A DNA stretch of 64,000 nucleotides from positions 1 to 64,000 of the forward strand of contig JBOGEX010000017.1 of NCBI GenBank assembly GCA_050741915.1, in the 5' to 3' direction. Source of the stretch: JACCTH01 sp050741915 (lineage in GTDB: Bacteria > Actinomycetota > Acidimicrobiia > Spongiisociales > ZC4RG35). The position numbers and the translations under genes are program-made. Positions 26,201-33,761 of this stretch are shown piece by piece (position 1 is the stretch's first letter; every line of letters begins with the position of its first letter). The notes under the pieces are model-generated. The model saw nothing but the letters and a program-made list of their open reading frames with translations. It was not told where the DNA came from and did no database searches.

Positions 26201-26498
26201 GGACCGCTTCGCCGTCCGGGGTCCAGGAGAGCACCTGGGTGTTGGCACCCAGGTATGAGATGCGTCGGGAGCTTCCCCCGGAGGCGGGCATGACATAGAC
26301 ATCGAGACGACCCTCATCCCGGCCGACGAAGGCAATCTGGCTTCCGTCGGGCGAGAACCGCGGATTGGTCTCGGTGCCAGGGTTGGCCGTCAATCGAAGG
26401 GCGTCGCCACCATCGGCAGACACCATCCAGAGATCGTCCTCAGCTACAAAGACGATGTGCTCCTGAAAAATTGTCGGATGCCGGTAGTAACCGATCAT
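23241..26498 (-). CDS. tricorn-like protease (S41)
   Basis: This 1085-residue protein resembles the tricorn core protease that trims peptides released by the proteasome. The N-terminal half is built of beta-propeller WD/PD40 repeats (FSPDGSQIAFVG, SWTPDGEAVLVS, SWSPDGAFLAFG). A Pro/Glu-rich linker lies near residues 510-550. The C-terminal half has a PDZ-like segment and the S41 peptidase fold, with catalytic His in TSHAYELGG (near 748) and Ser in NENAGSDGD (near 966). It has no signal peptide. Length matches the family (1050-1100). Confidence 0.93.
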   Translation of the reverse strand: MIGYYRHPTIFQEHIVFVAEDDLWMVSADGGDALRLTANPGTETNPRFSPDGSQIAFVGRDEGRLDVYVMPASGGSSRRISYLGANTQVLSWTPDGEAVLVSTDYQQPFEGWGHLWRIPLEGSGPEAVGWGPTRGISFERGGPGVVIARNSFDPARWKRYRGGRAGSVWVDRRGGGDFATLIDPGGNLADPMWIGRRIYFLSDHEGVGNIYSVSPTGAGLRRHTHHDDFYVRFPSSDGRRIVYHCGADLWIFDPRRDESTRIDVNLPSARPQRNRRFVPVTPRNLESFTLHPEGHSVAAVVRGGVYSMPLWEGSPIRYGLVSEARQRLPEWLADGKSLAMVSDESGEDELLVVSDPADGGRRRSRRVDLGRVRSVHPSPTNRDEVAVTNHRHELLLVNPQSGRGRAVHRSPHGWIAGVSWSPDGAFLAFGAATSRTTSNICIYEVGSRQTQVLGDAQFEDWSPSFDPEGKYLAFLSVRAFEPIPDSHFHDYGFPRGVMLMLVPLSSENPSPFSLSQRSPRAPGAPLEGGPPKPPEAPADPAATEPPPPPSPKPAATKIDFDGLEERIVAFPTPPAVYSRIAMARGRAFFLVHPLERAANFGEEDGPPGARLDVWDFGSDKTETVAEGVSGFAVSRDGRVLAYRNKKTLRVVPIGWKDDKSGNERVGRETGFVDLDRLRVEVVPGAEWKQMFSEAWRLQRDHYWWETMGGVDWPAIHDRYRDLVDRVGSRAEFSDLLWEMQGELGTSHAYELGGDYRPAPVWTQGHLGARVEFERSGWRVTHIPEGDSWDQQAFSPLAAPGVDVKEGDRIVAIDDRPVDDRVSPAARLVERGGRTVTLSVRRGRAKPRRIVVNPLNDETRLWYRDWVRKNREYLADRSEGRIGYIHIPDMGPAGFSEFHRSWKSEVDRQGLVIDVRFNRGGNVSQLLLERLLRERVGYQITRWRDPSAMPADAPAGPMVCLTNENAGSDGDIFSHVFKMKGLGPLIGTRTWGGVVGIWPQQSLVDGTVTTQPEFHTWFTDVGFAVENFGATPDLEVVNSPQDYAAGFDRQLEVGLRELLKLIESAPGAPEFGDRPLTRPPDFPQLS

Positions 26499-26511
26499 GC
26501 TCGGCGACCAG

Positions 26512-27657
26512 TCAAGTTGCCAGCATGTCGGAGAGAAAGTCGGTCACGGCTCGTTCGTACGGCTGAGGCCCCACGTTCCACCCACGGACATGGCCAGCGC
26601 CTGGAACGATGAAGAGTCTGACCAGGTCAGGGCGGGCGGCCGCCAAGTCCTCTGAGACTCGAAAGGGAACGGTCTGGTCGTCGGTGCCATGGATGACGAG
26701 CATCGGCACCGAAAGCAGGCTCGCCTCCGGCAGGTAGTCGGTCGCCGCCCAGTCGATTCCGAAGCGCACCGAGGCCATTCGCTTGGCCGTCCACACCAAG
26801 CTCCCGGGCAACGGAAGGGGAATCACAGGGAGCCGACGTTGGCTGGCACCGAGGTCGACCGTCTGCTCGAAATCGACGTTGGGACTGTCGAGGACCAGCG
26901 CGACCACTGGACTGTCGGCAGTCTTCTGGAGATAAGAGAGGATGTGAGCCGCCCCAGTCGAGTAACCGGCGAGCACTACCCCGGTGGCGTTTTGCGTCGC
27001 CGCGAAGTCGACCGCGGCCGCGATGTCCTCCCATTCCGTCGCCCCGAATCGGTAGTACCCGGAAGGGTCGGCGGGCTCACCATCGTCATTGCGATAGTCG
27101 ATCACCAGTTGCGGAAATCCGGCAGTTGCCAGAGGCTTGATGAGCCGCAAGGCCTCCCTCTTGCTGGCGCCGAGGCCGTGCACATGGATGACCCAGGTAT
27201 CGCCAGGTGCCAGGATCCGCCACGCTTTCATCGGACCGAGCGAAGTCGGGTAATCGATCTCGGTGAAGTCGATTCCAAATGCCTGGGAGGGATCGCCAAA
27301 AAACGCATTTCCATCGATGATTGCAACGTCTCCCGGCCTGGGGGCGACGCCGCCCTGGCGTTGCAGGTTCCTCACCACCGATCCATCCTCAGCGGGGGTG
27401 TGGCCCGGGCCGAGTTGACCGTAGCCGGTGCCCCAATCGAGGCCCACCACGCCATTGGCCGTCAATTCGGGCTCGAAGCCCGGAATTGCTGCGAGACGCA
27501 CTGTCCCTTCCCCGACCTCGACAATGGTGACGTCATTCGTAGGTGGTTCGTGATCCGGCTGGAGGGCATCTTTGCGGAGCTGATCGGCGAAGTACCAACC
27601 ACCGCCGAGATGAAAGATGGCAAGGGCGCCGATGACCGCAAATACTGTCTTCTTCAT
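26512..27657 (-). CDS. membrane-anchored alpha/beta hydrolase
   Basis: This 381-residue protein has an N-terminal membrane anchor (VFAVIGALAIFHLGGGWYF) and an extracytoplasmic alpha/beta-hydrolase domain from about residue 150. The oxyanion region is VHVHGLGASKRE, the nucleophile elbow GYSTG, the acid HGTDDQ and the base GAGHVRGW. It is probably a serine esterase or peptidase; the substrate is unknown. ATG 27657 is chosen over a GTG one codon upstream. It lies 13 bases before the tricorn gene on the same strand. Confidence 0.88.
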   Translation of the reverse strand: MKKTVFAVIGALAIFHLGGGWYFADQLRKDALQPDHEPPTNDVTIVEVGEGTVRLAAIPGFEPELTANGVVGLDWGTGYGQLGPGHTPAEDGSVVRNLQRQGGVAPRPGDVAIIDGNAFFGDPSQAFGIDFTEIDYPTSLGPMKAWRILAPGDTWVIHVHGLGASKREALRLIKPLATAGFPQLVIDYRNDDGEPADPSGYYRFGATEWEDIAAAVDFAATQNATGVVLAGYSTGAAHILSYLQKTADSPVVALVLDSPNVDFEQTVDLGASQRRLPVIPLPLPGSLVWTAKRMASVRFGIDWAATDYLPEASLLSVPMLVIHGTDDQTVPFRVSEDLAAARPDLVRLFIVPGAGHVRGWNVGPQPYERAVTDFLSDMLAT

Positions 27658-27669
27658 CACTGCCAGGTG

Positions 27670-28557
27670 CTACTGCCTGTACGTTCCGATCAGCTTTCCA
27701 TCGGCATCGATAACCGGCCATGGACCCACAAATGTCGATTGGTGGCCCTGGTCGAGGCCCGAGCTTGAGACCGAGCTGGCCGCCTCTACCAAGGACATTG
27801 TCGCGGTGACCGAGATCGGCTCCTCCATGATGTTGGCAATCGGAGCGTCTGCCGCGGCCGACAGGAGGCGGGAGCGATCGACCACTCCGACCAGCCTCCC
27901 GCCTTCGACGACGGCGACGCGCTCGTCCTGGTAGAGCCGCAGTCCGTCACCGGCGAGATGAAGCGGAGCGACGAACACCGGGTCGTCCATCACCTGAAAA
28001 ACCCGCGGTGGCGCGGCCCGCACGACGAGTGCCCCAGCCTGGGCCCTGGCACGGAGCCGGGCACCGGGACCAAAGACCAGGCGAGAGAGAATCGAGCCAC
28101 CGGCCTCGCCGAGCACGAGCAACGCCCCCGAGGGGAGAGCCTTGACAAACTCCGTGAGATCCGTGGCCTGCACCGAGAGCTGCTTGGCATGAGGAACCAG
28201 TTCGCCGAGGCGAGCAACCAATGACTCTGCTTCTTCCTCGGCTTCCTTCTCGCTATAAGCGGTGGCGATGTGCACGTCCACATTCATCCGCCGGGCCAGG
28301 TGGTCCGACAACTGGACGTTGAATTGCGAATGTGGTCCCCCGGCGATGGCGGCCACGATCGCCGTCACCTCGCCCGCCTCGAAGTCAAGGGGAGAGACGA
28401 CATTCACTAGCGAGAATCCGCCGGGAGGCTTGCGAGTGACGAGGACATCTGCCCGAGCGTCGATGCAGGCATCGTCGAGGTCGCCTGTCACTCGCGTGGC
28501 TTGCGGGGTCAAGAGCTCTGCCAATTCGCTGCATCCCTTGCCACGGGTGTAGACCAC
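27670..28557 (-). CDS. protein with USP-like and CBS regions
   Basis: This 295-residue cytoplasmic protein has an N-terminal alpha/beta part resembling the universal stress protein fold, with a glycine loop (LLVLGEAGGSILSRLVFGP) near residues 150-170. A C-terminal region has two CBS-type motifs (ERVAVVEGGRLVGVVDRSRL and FVGPWPVIDADGKLIGTY). CBS pairs bind adenine nucleotides, so energy-state sensing is plausible. The GTG at 28557 is uncertain: an open frame with natural-looking residues continues about 20 codons upstream. Confidence 0.7.
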   Translation of the reverse strand: MVYTRGKGCSELAELLTPQATRVTGDLDDACIDARADVLVTRKPPGGFSLVNVVSPLDFEAGEVTAIVAAIAGGPHSQFNVQLSDHLARRMNVDVHIATAYSEKEAEEEAESLVARLGELVPHAKQLSVQATDLTEFVKALPSGALLVLGEAGGSILSRLVFGPGARLRARAQAGALVVRAAPPRVFQVMDDPVFVAPLHLAGDGLRLYQDERVAVVEGGRLVGVVDRSRLLSAAADAPIANIMEEPISVTATMSLVEAASSVSSSGLDQGHQSTFVGPWPVIDADGKLIGTYRQ

Positions 28558-28670
28558 TCGAGGGTCGCGGCCCGCAATCGCCGGGACCGAGGCTTGGGGG
28601 TCAATCGGCCAGATCAGGGCATCCCGTCATGGACGGTCAGTGTGCCATAAGGGACCGACATAAACAGGGA

Positions 28671-28766
28671 GGCGCCATGGCGCCACCGAAATTCGGTGCA
28701 CCACGACCACCTCTATCGAAATTTGGCACACCACGACCAACAGTTGGTCGCCCTGCAACGAATTAC
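28671..28766. repeat. REP-like palindromic element, copy 2
   Basis: It starts with a perfect 14-bp palindrome GGCGCCATGGCGCC (28671-28684). It then has two direct units with the core CACCACGACC (28699-28708 and 28729-28738) and an inverted unit at about 28743-28764. It matches 17599-17676 over about 77 bases. It lies in the 247-base gap between the divergent USP/CBS and pntAA genes. Confidence 0.68.
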
Positions 28767-28804
28767 GTTCTTCCGTCTTCAGTCTTGTCTTTAGGCTTCT
28801 GGGC

Positions 28805-29917
28805 GTGAAGATCGGTGTTCTGCGCGAGACCCAGGCCGGGGAGCGGCGGGTTTCCCTCACGCCTCCTATGGTGCGGAGGCTGACCAAGGCAGGGCATCTC
28901 GTCTTGGTCGAAACGGGCGCCGGACAAAGTGCAGGGCTCGCGGACGAGAGCTATGTCGCCGAAGGCGCAGAGATCGTCTCCCGTTCCGGGGTGTTGGCAG
29001 CCGATCTGGTCACTGTGGTGAACGCGCCGCTCGACAAGTCGCTGCAGGACACAACCGTTCTCGGCCTGCTACGACCACTCGATGAGCCGGCATTGATGGC
29101 CTCGTACGCAGATCGCCAGATCACCGCCCTCGCCTTTGAGCTGGTACCCCGTACGACGAGGGCGCAGGCAATGGATGCCCTCTCCTCGCAGGCCACGGTT
29201 TCGGGGTACCAGGCGGCCCTCGAGGGGGCGATGGCGTGCGATCGATTTTTTCCCATGCTGACTACTGCGGCGGGAACCATCCCGCCCGCCCGGGCCTTGA
29301 TCCTTGGAGCAGGAGTCGCTGGTCTGCAGGCAATCGCGACGTGTCGGCGGCTGGGGGCTGTCGTGTCCGCCTTCGATGTGCGTGCTGCAGCCGCCGAGCA
29401 AGTGCGAAGTTTGGGGGCGACGTTTGTCGCGGTCGAGATGGATCCCCAGGACGCCGCCAGCAACGGTGGCTACGCCCGTCAGCTCGAGACCGACGCCGAA
29501 GAGCGGGTCTTGGCCGGTCTGGCCACCCCGGTGGCGGGAGCCGATGTCGTTATTGCCACGGCCGCCATCCCTGGCAGGCCCGCTCCCCGCCTTATCACGG
29601 CGGCCATGGTCGAGGCGATGAGACCCGGATCCGTCATCGTCGACGTTGCTGCTGCAACCGGTGGGAACTGCGGACTCACCCAACCGGGCGCAGCAATCGA
29701 TCACAATGGGGTTCACATTCTCGGTTTCACGGATCTCTCTTCGCGCAAGCCCTTCGATGCCAGCCAGATGTACGCCCGTAACGTCGTCGCCCTCATCGAA
29801 ATTCTTGGCGAGGACGGAAGCCTCGACCTCTCCGACGGCATTCTCGACCAAGTCACAGTCACCTATCGGGGCGACGTTCGGCTCGTGCGCATCCGCGACC
29901 TCGTTGCCGGGGGTTGA
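28805..29917 (+). CDS. pntAA: NAD(P) transhydrogenase subunit alpha part 1
   Basis: This 370-residue soluble NAD(H)-binding domain I resembles alanine dehydrogenase and PntAA. Motifs: the N-terminal IGVLRETQAGERRVSLTP, the Rossmann motif LILGAGVAGLQAIATCRRLG, and SAFDVRAAAAEQVRSLGA. In transhydrogenase it passes hydride to domain III across a proton-pumping membrane domain; neither the membrane subunit nor PntB is next to it. The start is GTG at 28805; a TTTAGGCT -10-like sequence lies close upstream. It is coupled to a nitroreductase gene. Confidence 0.88.
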   Translation: MKIGVLRETQAGERRVSLTPPMVRRLTKAGHLVLVETGAGQSAGLADESYVAEGAEIVSRSGVLAADLVTVVNAPLDKSLQDTTVLGLLRPLDEPALMASYADRQITALAFELVPRTTRAQAMDALSSQATVSGYQAALEGAMACDRFFPMLTTAAGTIPPARALILGAGVAGLQAIATCRRLGAVVSAFDVRAAAAEQVRSLGATFVAVEMDPQDAASNGGYARQLETDAEERVLAGLATPVAGADVVIATAAIPGRPAPRLITAAMVEAMRPGSVIVDVAAATGGNCGLTQPGAAIDHNGVHILGFTDLSSRKPFDASQMYARNVVALIEILGEDGSLDLSDGILDQVTVTYRGDVRLVRIRDLVAGG

Positions 29918-30606
29918 GGGCGTTGGACTTTGTCGACCTTGTTCGCAAGAGACGGATGGTCCGCAATTACCGACCGGACCCGGTGCCGGCCGAATCCATC
30001 AGTCGAATAGTCAATGCGGCCCGCAAGGCCCCCTCGGCTGGCTTCAGCCAGGGAGTCAGTTTCATCGTTGTCACCGAGGAATCGACTCGTAGCCAGATCG
30101 CCGATCTCGCCGGGGAGTCGAGCTATGTCGCCGGAGGGTTCGACCCTTGGGTCTCGAGAGCCCCAGCTCACATAGTGGTGGCGGTCTCGGAGCACACCTA
30201 TCACAAGCGATATCGGGAAGCCGACAAGGTGCGAACTGACGGTTCCGAGATCGATTGGCCGATCCCTTTTTGGTGGGTCGACGCCGGGGCGGCGTTGATG
30301 CTCGTCCTCCTCGCTGCTGTCAACGAGGGGCTGGCGGCCGGCTTTCTCGGCGTCCATTCCATTCCCGGCCTCCGCCAGCTGCTCGGCATTCCCGCCGAGG
30401 TGACACCGCTCGGCATCATCACCGTCGGCTATCCCCTCCCGGATCGGCGCTCAGGGTCCCTCGACCGGGGATGGAAGCCAGAAGAGCAGGTAGTTCATTT
30501 CGAAAAGTGGCAGCCGGAAACTGACCTGCGAATCGGTCACCCGGCCTACCCCGACGCTGTAACGAAATTGGGAGCCGGGCTACCTGCGAGTCGTGGTGAT
30601 GTCTAA
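29914..30606 (+). CDS. nitroreductase-family FMN oxidoreductase
   Basis: This 230-residue flavoprotein has the family start (LVRKRRMVRNYRPDPV), the APSAGFSQG loop for FMN, and the C-terminal GIITVGYPLP block. It would reduce nitro, quinone or flavin substrates with NAD(P)H. The TTG start at 29914 overlaps the pntAA stop (TTGA); another TTG at 29923 is possible. The coupling to a nicotinamide-nucleotide-binding protein suggests a shared redox role. The C-terminus overlaps the next gene by 8 bases. Confidence 0.88.
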   Translation: MRALDFVDLVRKRRMVRNYRPDPVPAESISRIVNAARKAPSAGFSQGVSFIVVTEESTRSQIADLAGESSYVAGGFDPWVSRAPAHIVVAVSEHTYHKRYREADKVRTDGSEIDWPIPFWWVDAGAALMLVLLAAVNEGLAAGFLGVHSIPGLRQLLGIPAEVTPLGIITVGYPLPDRRSGSLDRGWKPEEQVVHFEKWQPETDLRIGHPAYPDAVTKLGAGLPASRGDV

Positions 30607-31414
30607 AAACAGCCCCTACGAGGATCTCCGTTCCCTGGGGGAATTCCTCCGCGACCGGGTCCCTGCAGCCATTTCCACCGACGTGGCAGCCAGGGCCGTC
30701 AGCAGGCGGCGTCCTCGGGGATCGCGGACCTGGATCGCTGTGGTTGTCACCGGCGCGCTCTTGGCTCTTTCCAATGTGGCTTTGGCGCGGGCATCGGACC
30801 CCGCCATTCCTGGGGAGTTCCTCTATCCCCTCGACCGTGCGTACGAGTGGATTGGCGCTCGATTCGGGTCCCAGGATCTCGGTCCGGAAAGAATCAGCGA
30901 AGCGATGGAGCTCGTCGAAGCTGGCGACACCGATCGGGCATTGTCGCTAGTGAACGAGATCCTGGCAGGAGGGGCCGGAGATACCAGCCTCTCCGAGAGT
31001 GTCGATGCCCTCAGGGGCAGCGGCAACTCCCAGGATGTCCGCGATCAGGTGCGAGACCTGGTAGCCGCCGCCGCCCAGGTTCATGTAGCCGCCCAATCCG
31101 GGAACCACGACGCCCTCGGAGCCGCCATCGCCAAGGTCAAAGAAGCAGCAGCAGACATTGCCGAGACGGCTGGGAATGGTCAGCCGGCCGGAAGCAGTAC
31201 AGAAAGTCCTTCGGTGACCGCTCCGGGCCAGGTGGACGATCCACCGGCAGACAGTCCGTCCGACACCGCCCCGGGCCAGGTCGACGATCCGCCGGCAGAC
31301 AGTCCGTCCGACACCGCCCCAGGACAGAGCAAGAAGGCCGACAAAAACGAAGGCTCTGGAGATGGCGGGAACAACAGCGGTCAGGGCGGCGGGCAGGGAA
31401 GCTCCAACCCATAG
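30599..31414 (+). CDS. DUF5667-like membrane-anchored protein with 16-residue repeats
   Basis: This 271-residue protein has one transmembrane segment (about residues 44-64) after a basic cytoplasmic tail. An extracytoplasmic DUF5667-like helical domain (IPGEFLYPLDRAYEW, then MELVEAGDTDRAL) follows. It ends in a low-complexity tail with two and a half copies of a 16-residue repeat (TAPGQVDDPPADSPSD) and a Gly/Asn/Ser-rich tail. Proteins of this kind usually accompany ECF-type sigma factors, as here (sigma gene 84 bases downstream), and may act as anti-sigma or surface sensor. ATG 30599 is chosen over two GTGs. Confidence 0.8.
   Translation: MSKNSPYEDLRSLGEFLRDRVPAAISTDVAARAVSRRRPRGSRTWIAVVVTGALLALSNVALARASDPAIPGEFLYPLDRAYEWIGARFGSQDLGPERISEAMELVEAGDTDRALSLVNEILAGGAGDTSLSESVDALRGSGNSQDVRDQVRDLVAAAAQVHVAAQSGNHDALGAAIAKVKEAAADIAETAGNGQPAGSSTESPSVTAPGQVDDPPADSPSDTAPGQVDDPPADSPSDTAPGQSKKADKNEGSGDGGNNSGQGGGQGSSNP
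31217..31326 (+). repeat. 48-bp in-frame tandem repeat
   Basis: Units begin at 31217, 31265 and 31313, each with ACCG and 48 bases apart; the third is partial. They encode the 16-residue repeat in the tail of the DUF5667-like protein. Copy number is likely to vary between strains. Confidence 0.85.
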
Positions 31415-31497
31415 CGCCGGAGATCACAGGTCGCAGGCAATAGTCTGTGGCGATGGCTAGGGATCTGGGGGCAGTGCATCGGCCCCTTGTTGTTTAG

Positions 31498-32046
31498 GTG
31501 TGGCCTCCGCACTCCGACACGGTCCGGCGAGCAATCGGCGGCGATTCGGGGGCTTTGACTGAGCTCCTTACTCTTGGTCATCCGCGGGTAGTCGCCTTCT
31601 TTCTCGGGCTCGGCCTCGATCGACACAACGCCGACGAACTCGCCGCCGAGACCGCCGAGGCGATCGTGAAGGGGATTCCCCAGCTCAGGGAACCGCAGGC
31701 CTTTGAAGCATGGTTTTGGTCGATTGCCCGCAACCGTCTCCGCAACTTCTACCGACGTCGTCGCAGCGCCCGCCCGACAGACGCCATGATTTCTCCGGCG
31801 ACGCCGGAAGAGCTTTCGATCGAGAAGGAGGAGCACCGCCGGATTCTGGCCGCCCTCGCCCAGCTCTCACCTCGCGACCGCGAACTGCTCTGGCTGCGCG
31901 AGGTCGAAGGCCTTGACTACGGAGAAATCGGAGGACGGCTCGGTAGCGCGATTGGGACCATCCGAGTGGCGATCCATCGAGCAAGACGAAGACTCGAGGA
32001 GATCTACCAGCAGGGCGAGGCCGAGCGGCCGCATCTCAAGACCTAG
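31498..32046 (+). CDS. RNA polymerase sigma factor, ECF type
   Basis: This 182-residue protein has sigma region 2 (about residues 40-85, ETAEAIVKGIPQL, AFEAWFWSIARNRLRNFYR) and region 4 (about 115-165, LSPRDRELLWLREVEGLDYG, then IGTIRVAIHRARRRLEE). It would direct RNA polymerase to a small regulon. The GTG at 31498 is taken. Its partner is probably the DUF5667-like membrane protein just upstream. Confidence 0.9.
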   Translation: MWPPHSDTVRRAIGGDSGALTELLTLGHPRVVAFFLGLGLDRHNADELAAETAEAIVKGIPQLREPQAFEAWFWSIARNRLRNFYRRRRSARPTDAMISPATPEELSIEKEEHRRILAALAQLSPRDRELLWLREVEGLDYGEIGGRLGSAIGTIRVAIHRARRRLEEIYQQGEAERPHLKT

Positions 32047-32092
32047 CCAAAGGATCCTTGTCTCGAACGGTTGTTCGATTTAGGGTGCGAGC

Positions 32093-33739
32093 GTGCGTCA
32101 GCTCACCCTGGACGACCTCGGTACGCCGCTTCATGACGTCACCTTCTGCGTCCTCGACCTCGAAACCACGGGAGGATCGCCTCTTAGTTGCGTAATTACT
32201 GAGATCGGAGCGGTCAAATATCGCGGCGGGGAGTTGGTGGGGTCTTTCGCCACCCTCGTCAACCCCGGGACCGGCATCCCTCCCTTCATCACGATCCTCA
32301 CCGGCATCACCCAACAGATGGTTCTGGCCGCTCCCCCGATCGAATCCGCCCTCCCCCCTTTTCTCGAGTTCTGCCGGGGGACGGTGATCGTCGGGCATAA
32401 CGTCCGTTTCGATCTTTCGTTCCTCGACTCGGCCTGCCGCCGTCTCGACTATCCACTGGTGGGCTCGGAGCCGGCCGGGCGTCGGCACGTCGACACCGTC
32501 GGCCTGGCGCGCCGACTGATCCGTCCCGAGGTCCGTGACCTCACCCTTGCCACCCTCGCCCGCTACTTTCGCTCGCCCGCTCCGCCGATTCATCGAGCAT
32601 TGGAGGATGCTCAAGCCACCGCCTGGGTCTTTCACTCCTTGCTCGAACGGGCCGGAACACTGGGCGTTACCGGTCTCGATGAGCTCCTGATCCTCCCCAC
32701 CGCCCGGGGATCGAGCTACTACTCGAAGCTCCACCTCACCGACGCTCTCCCCCGCCGGCCCGGGGTCTACATGTTCCGTGACCGCGATGGTGAGATCATC
32801 TACGTGGGCAAGGCCGACAACCTCCGGACCCGAGTCCGCAGTTACTTCTACGGTGACGAACGACGTCGCATCGCCGACCTTCTCCGTCAGCTCCATCGGA
32901 TCGAATATCGGATCTGCGCCCACAGCCTCGAATCCGAGATAACGGAACTGCGATTGATCCATGCTCATCGACCCCGGTTCAACCAGCGTTCGCGGCCACC
33001 GCGTCGGACCCTCTTTGTCCGCCTGACGGAAGAACAGTTCCCCCGCCTCTCCGTTGCCCACAAGCTGGCAAGCAAAGGGCGCATGTGGCTGGGGCCTTTT
33101 CGCTCCAAACGTTCGGCCGACCTCGTGGTGGAAGCCCTGTGGGCATCTACTCAACTGCGGCGCTGTGCCGGCCCCGCCGGCAGCCGAGAGGGTCCGTGCG
33201 CTCCCGGGCAAATGGGGGTGGCACTCTGCCCGTGCGCAGGAGGCTTGAGCCCCGAGTCTTACGGCCAGGTCATCAACACGATCGTTGCCGCCCTCGATCA
33301 CGACCCGGGCCTGGTTTTGGACCCGATCGCTACGAAGATGCGACGCCTCGCCGCGGAGCGCAGGTTCGAGGAAGCGGCGCAGATGCGCGACCGTCATCGG
33401 GCATTGGCGCGAGCCCTCGAAAGAGCCCGGGCCTGGCATGCGCTGTCGAGTGCGGGCACAGTCGAATTGGAGAGCAACGCTGGCGAGCGCGTAGTGATTG
33501 ACCACGGCCGGCTGGTGGCAGCTTGGAAGTCCACCGACCCGCCTCCGTTGCTGGCGTCGCCAATCGCCGGGGCAGAAGACGACTCGGCACCAGCCTTTCC
33601 GGTGCCACCGACCATGGATGCAGCGGAAGAGGCACATCTGATCTGGCAATGGATGACCGATGGTCGGGTCCGGGTGCTCGAGTCAAGCGGACCGCTCGCC
33701 CTTCCGGCAGCTCCGATTCCTCACCTGACCGCCGCTTGA
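32093..33739 (+). CDS. DEDD exonuclease fused to GIY-YIG nuclease
   Basis: This 548-residue protein joins an N-terminal DnaQ-like 3'-5' exonuclease (VLDLETTGG; ILTGITQQMV; VGHNVRFDLSFLD; HRALEDAQAT) at about residues 1-185 to a UvrC-like GIY-YIG domain (PRRPGVYMFRDRDGEIIYVG) at about 215-300. The UVR-like segment ERRFEEAAQMRDRHRAL follows. The C-terminal UvrC RNase H nuclease domain and HhH are absent, so it is not UvrC but the DEDD/GIY-YIG type known in actinobacteria, with a probable role in DNA repair. The start is GTG at 32093. Confidence 0.9.
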   Translation: MRQLTLDDLGTPLHDVTFCVLDLETTGGSPLSCVITEIGAVKYRGGELVGSFATLVNPGTGIPPFITILTGITQQMVLAAPPIESALPPFLEFCRGTVIVGHNVRFDLSFLDSACRRLDYPLVGSEPAGRRHVDTVGLARRLIRPEVRDLTLATLARYFRSPAPPIHRALEDAQATAWVFHSLLERAGTLGVTGLDELLILPTARGSSYYSKLHLTDALPRRPGVYMFRDRDGEIIYVGKADNLRTRVRSYFYGDERRRIADLLRQLHRIEYRICAHSLESEITELRLIHAHRPRFNQRSRPPRRTLFVRLTEEQFPRLSVAHKLASKGRMWLGPFRSKRSADLVVEALWASTQLRRCAGPAGSREGPCAPGQMGVALCPCAGGLSPESYGQVINTIVAALDHDPGLVLDPIATKMRRLAAERRFEEAAQMRDRHRALARALERARAWHALSSAGTVELESNAGERVVIDHGRLVAAWKSTDPPPLLASPIAGAEDDSAPAFPVPPTMDAAEEAHLIWQWMTDGRVRVLESSGPLALPAAPIPHLTAA

Positions 33740-33761
33740 CCCGTTCCTAGCATCGATCCGA

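Noticed and set aside
32036..33649. A 537-codon minus-strand frame
   Set aside because: Antisense shadow of the DEDD/GIY-YIG gene with no recognisable domains.
32093..33739. Annotation as uvrC
   Set aside because: It has an N-terminal DEDD exonuclease and lacks the UvrC C-terminal endonuclease and HhH domains.
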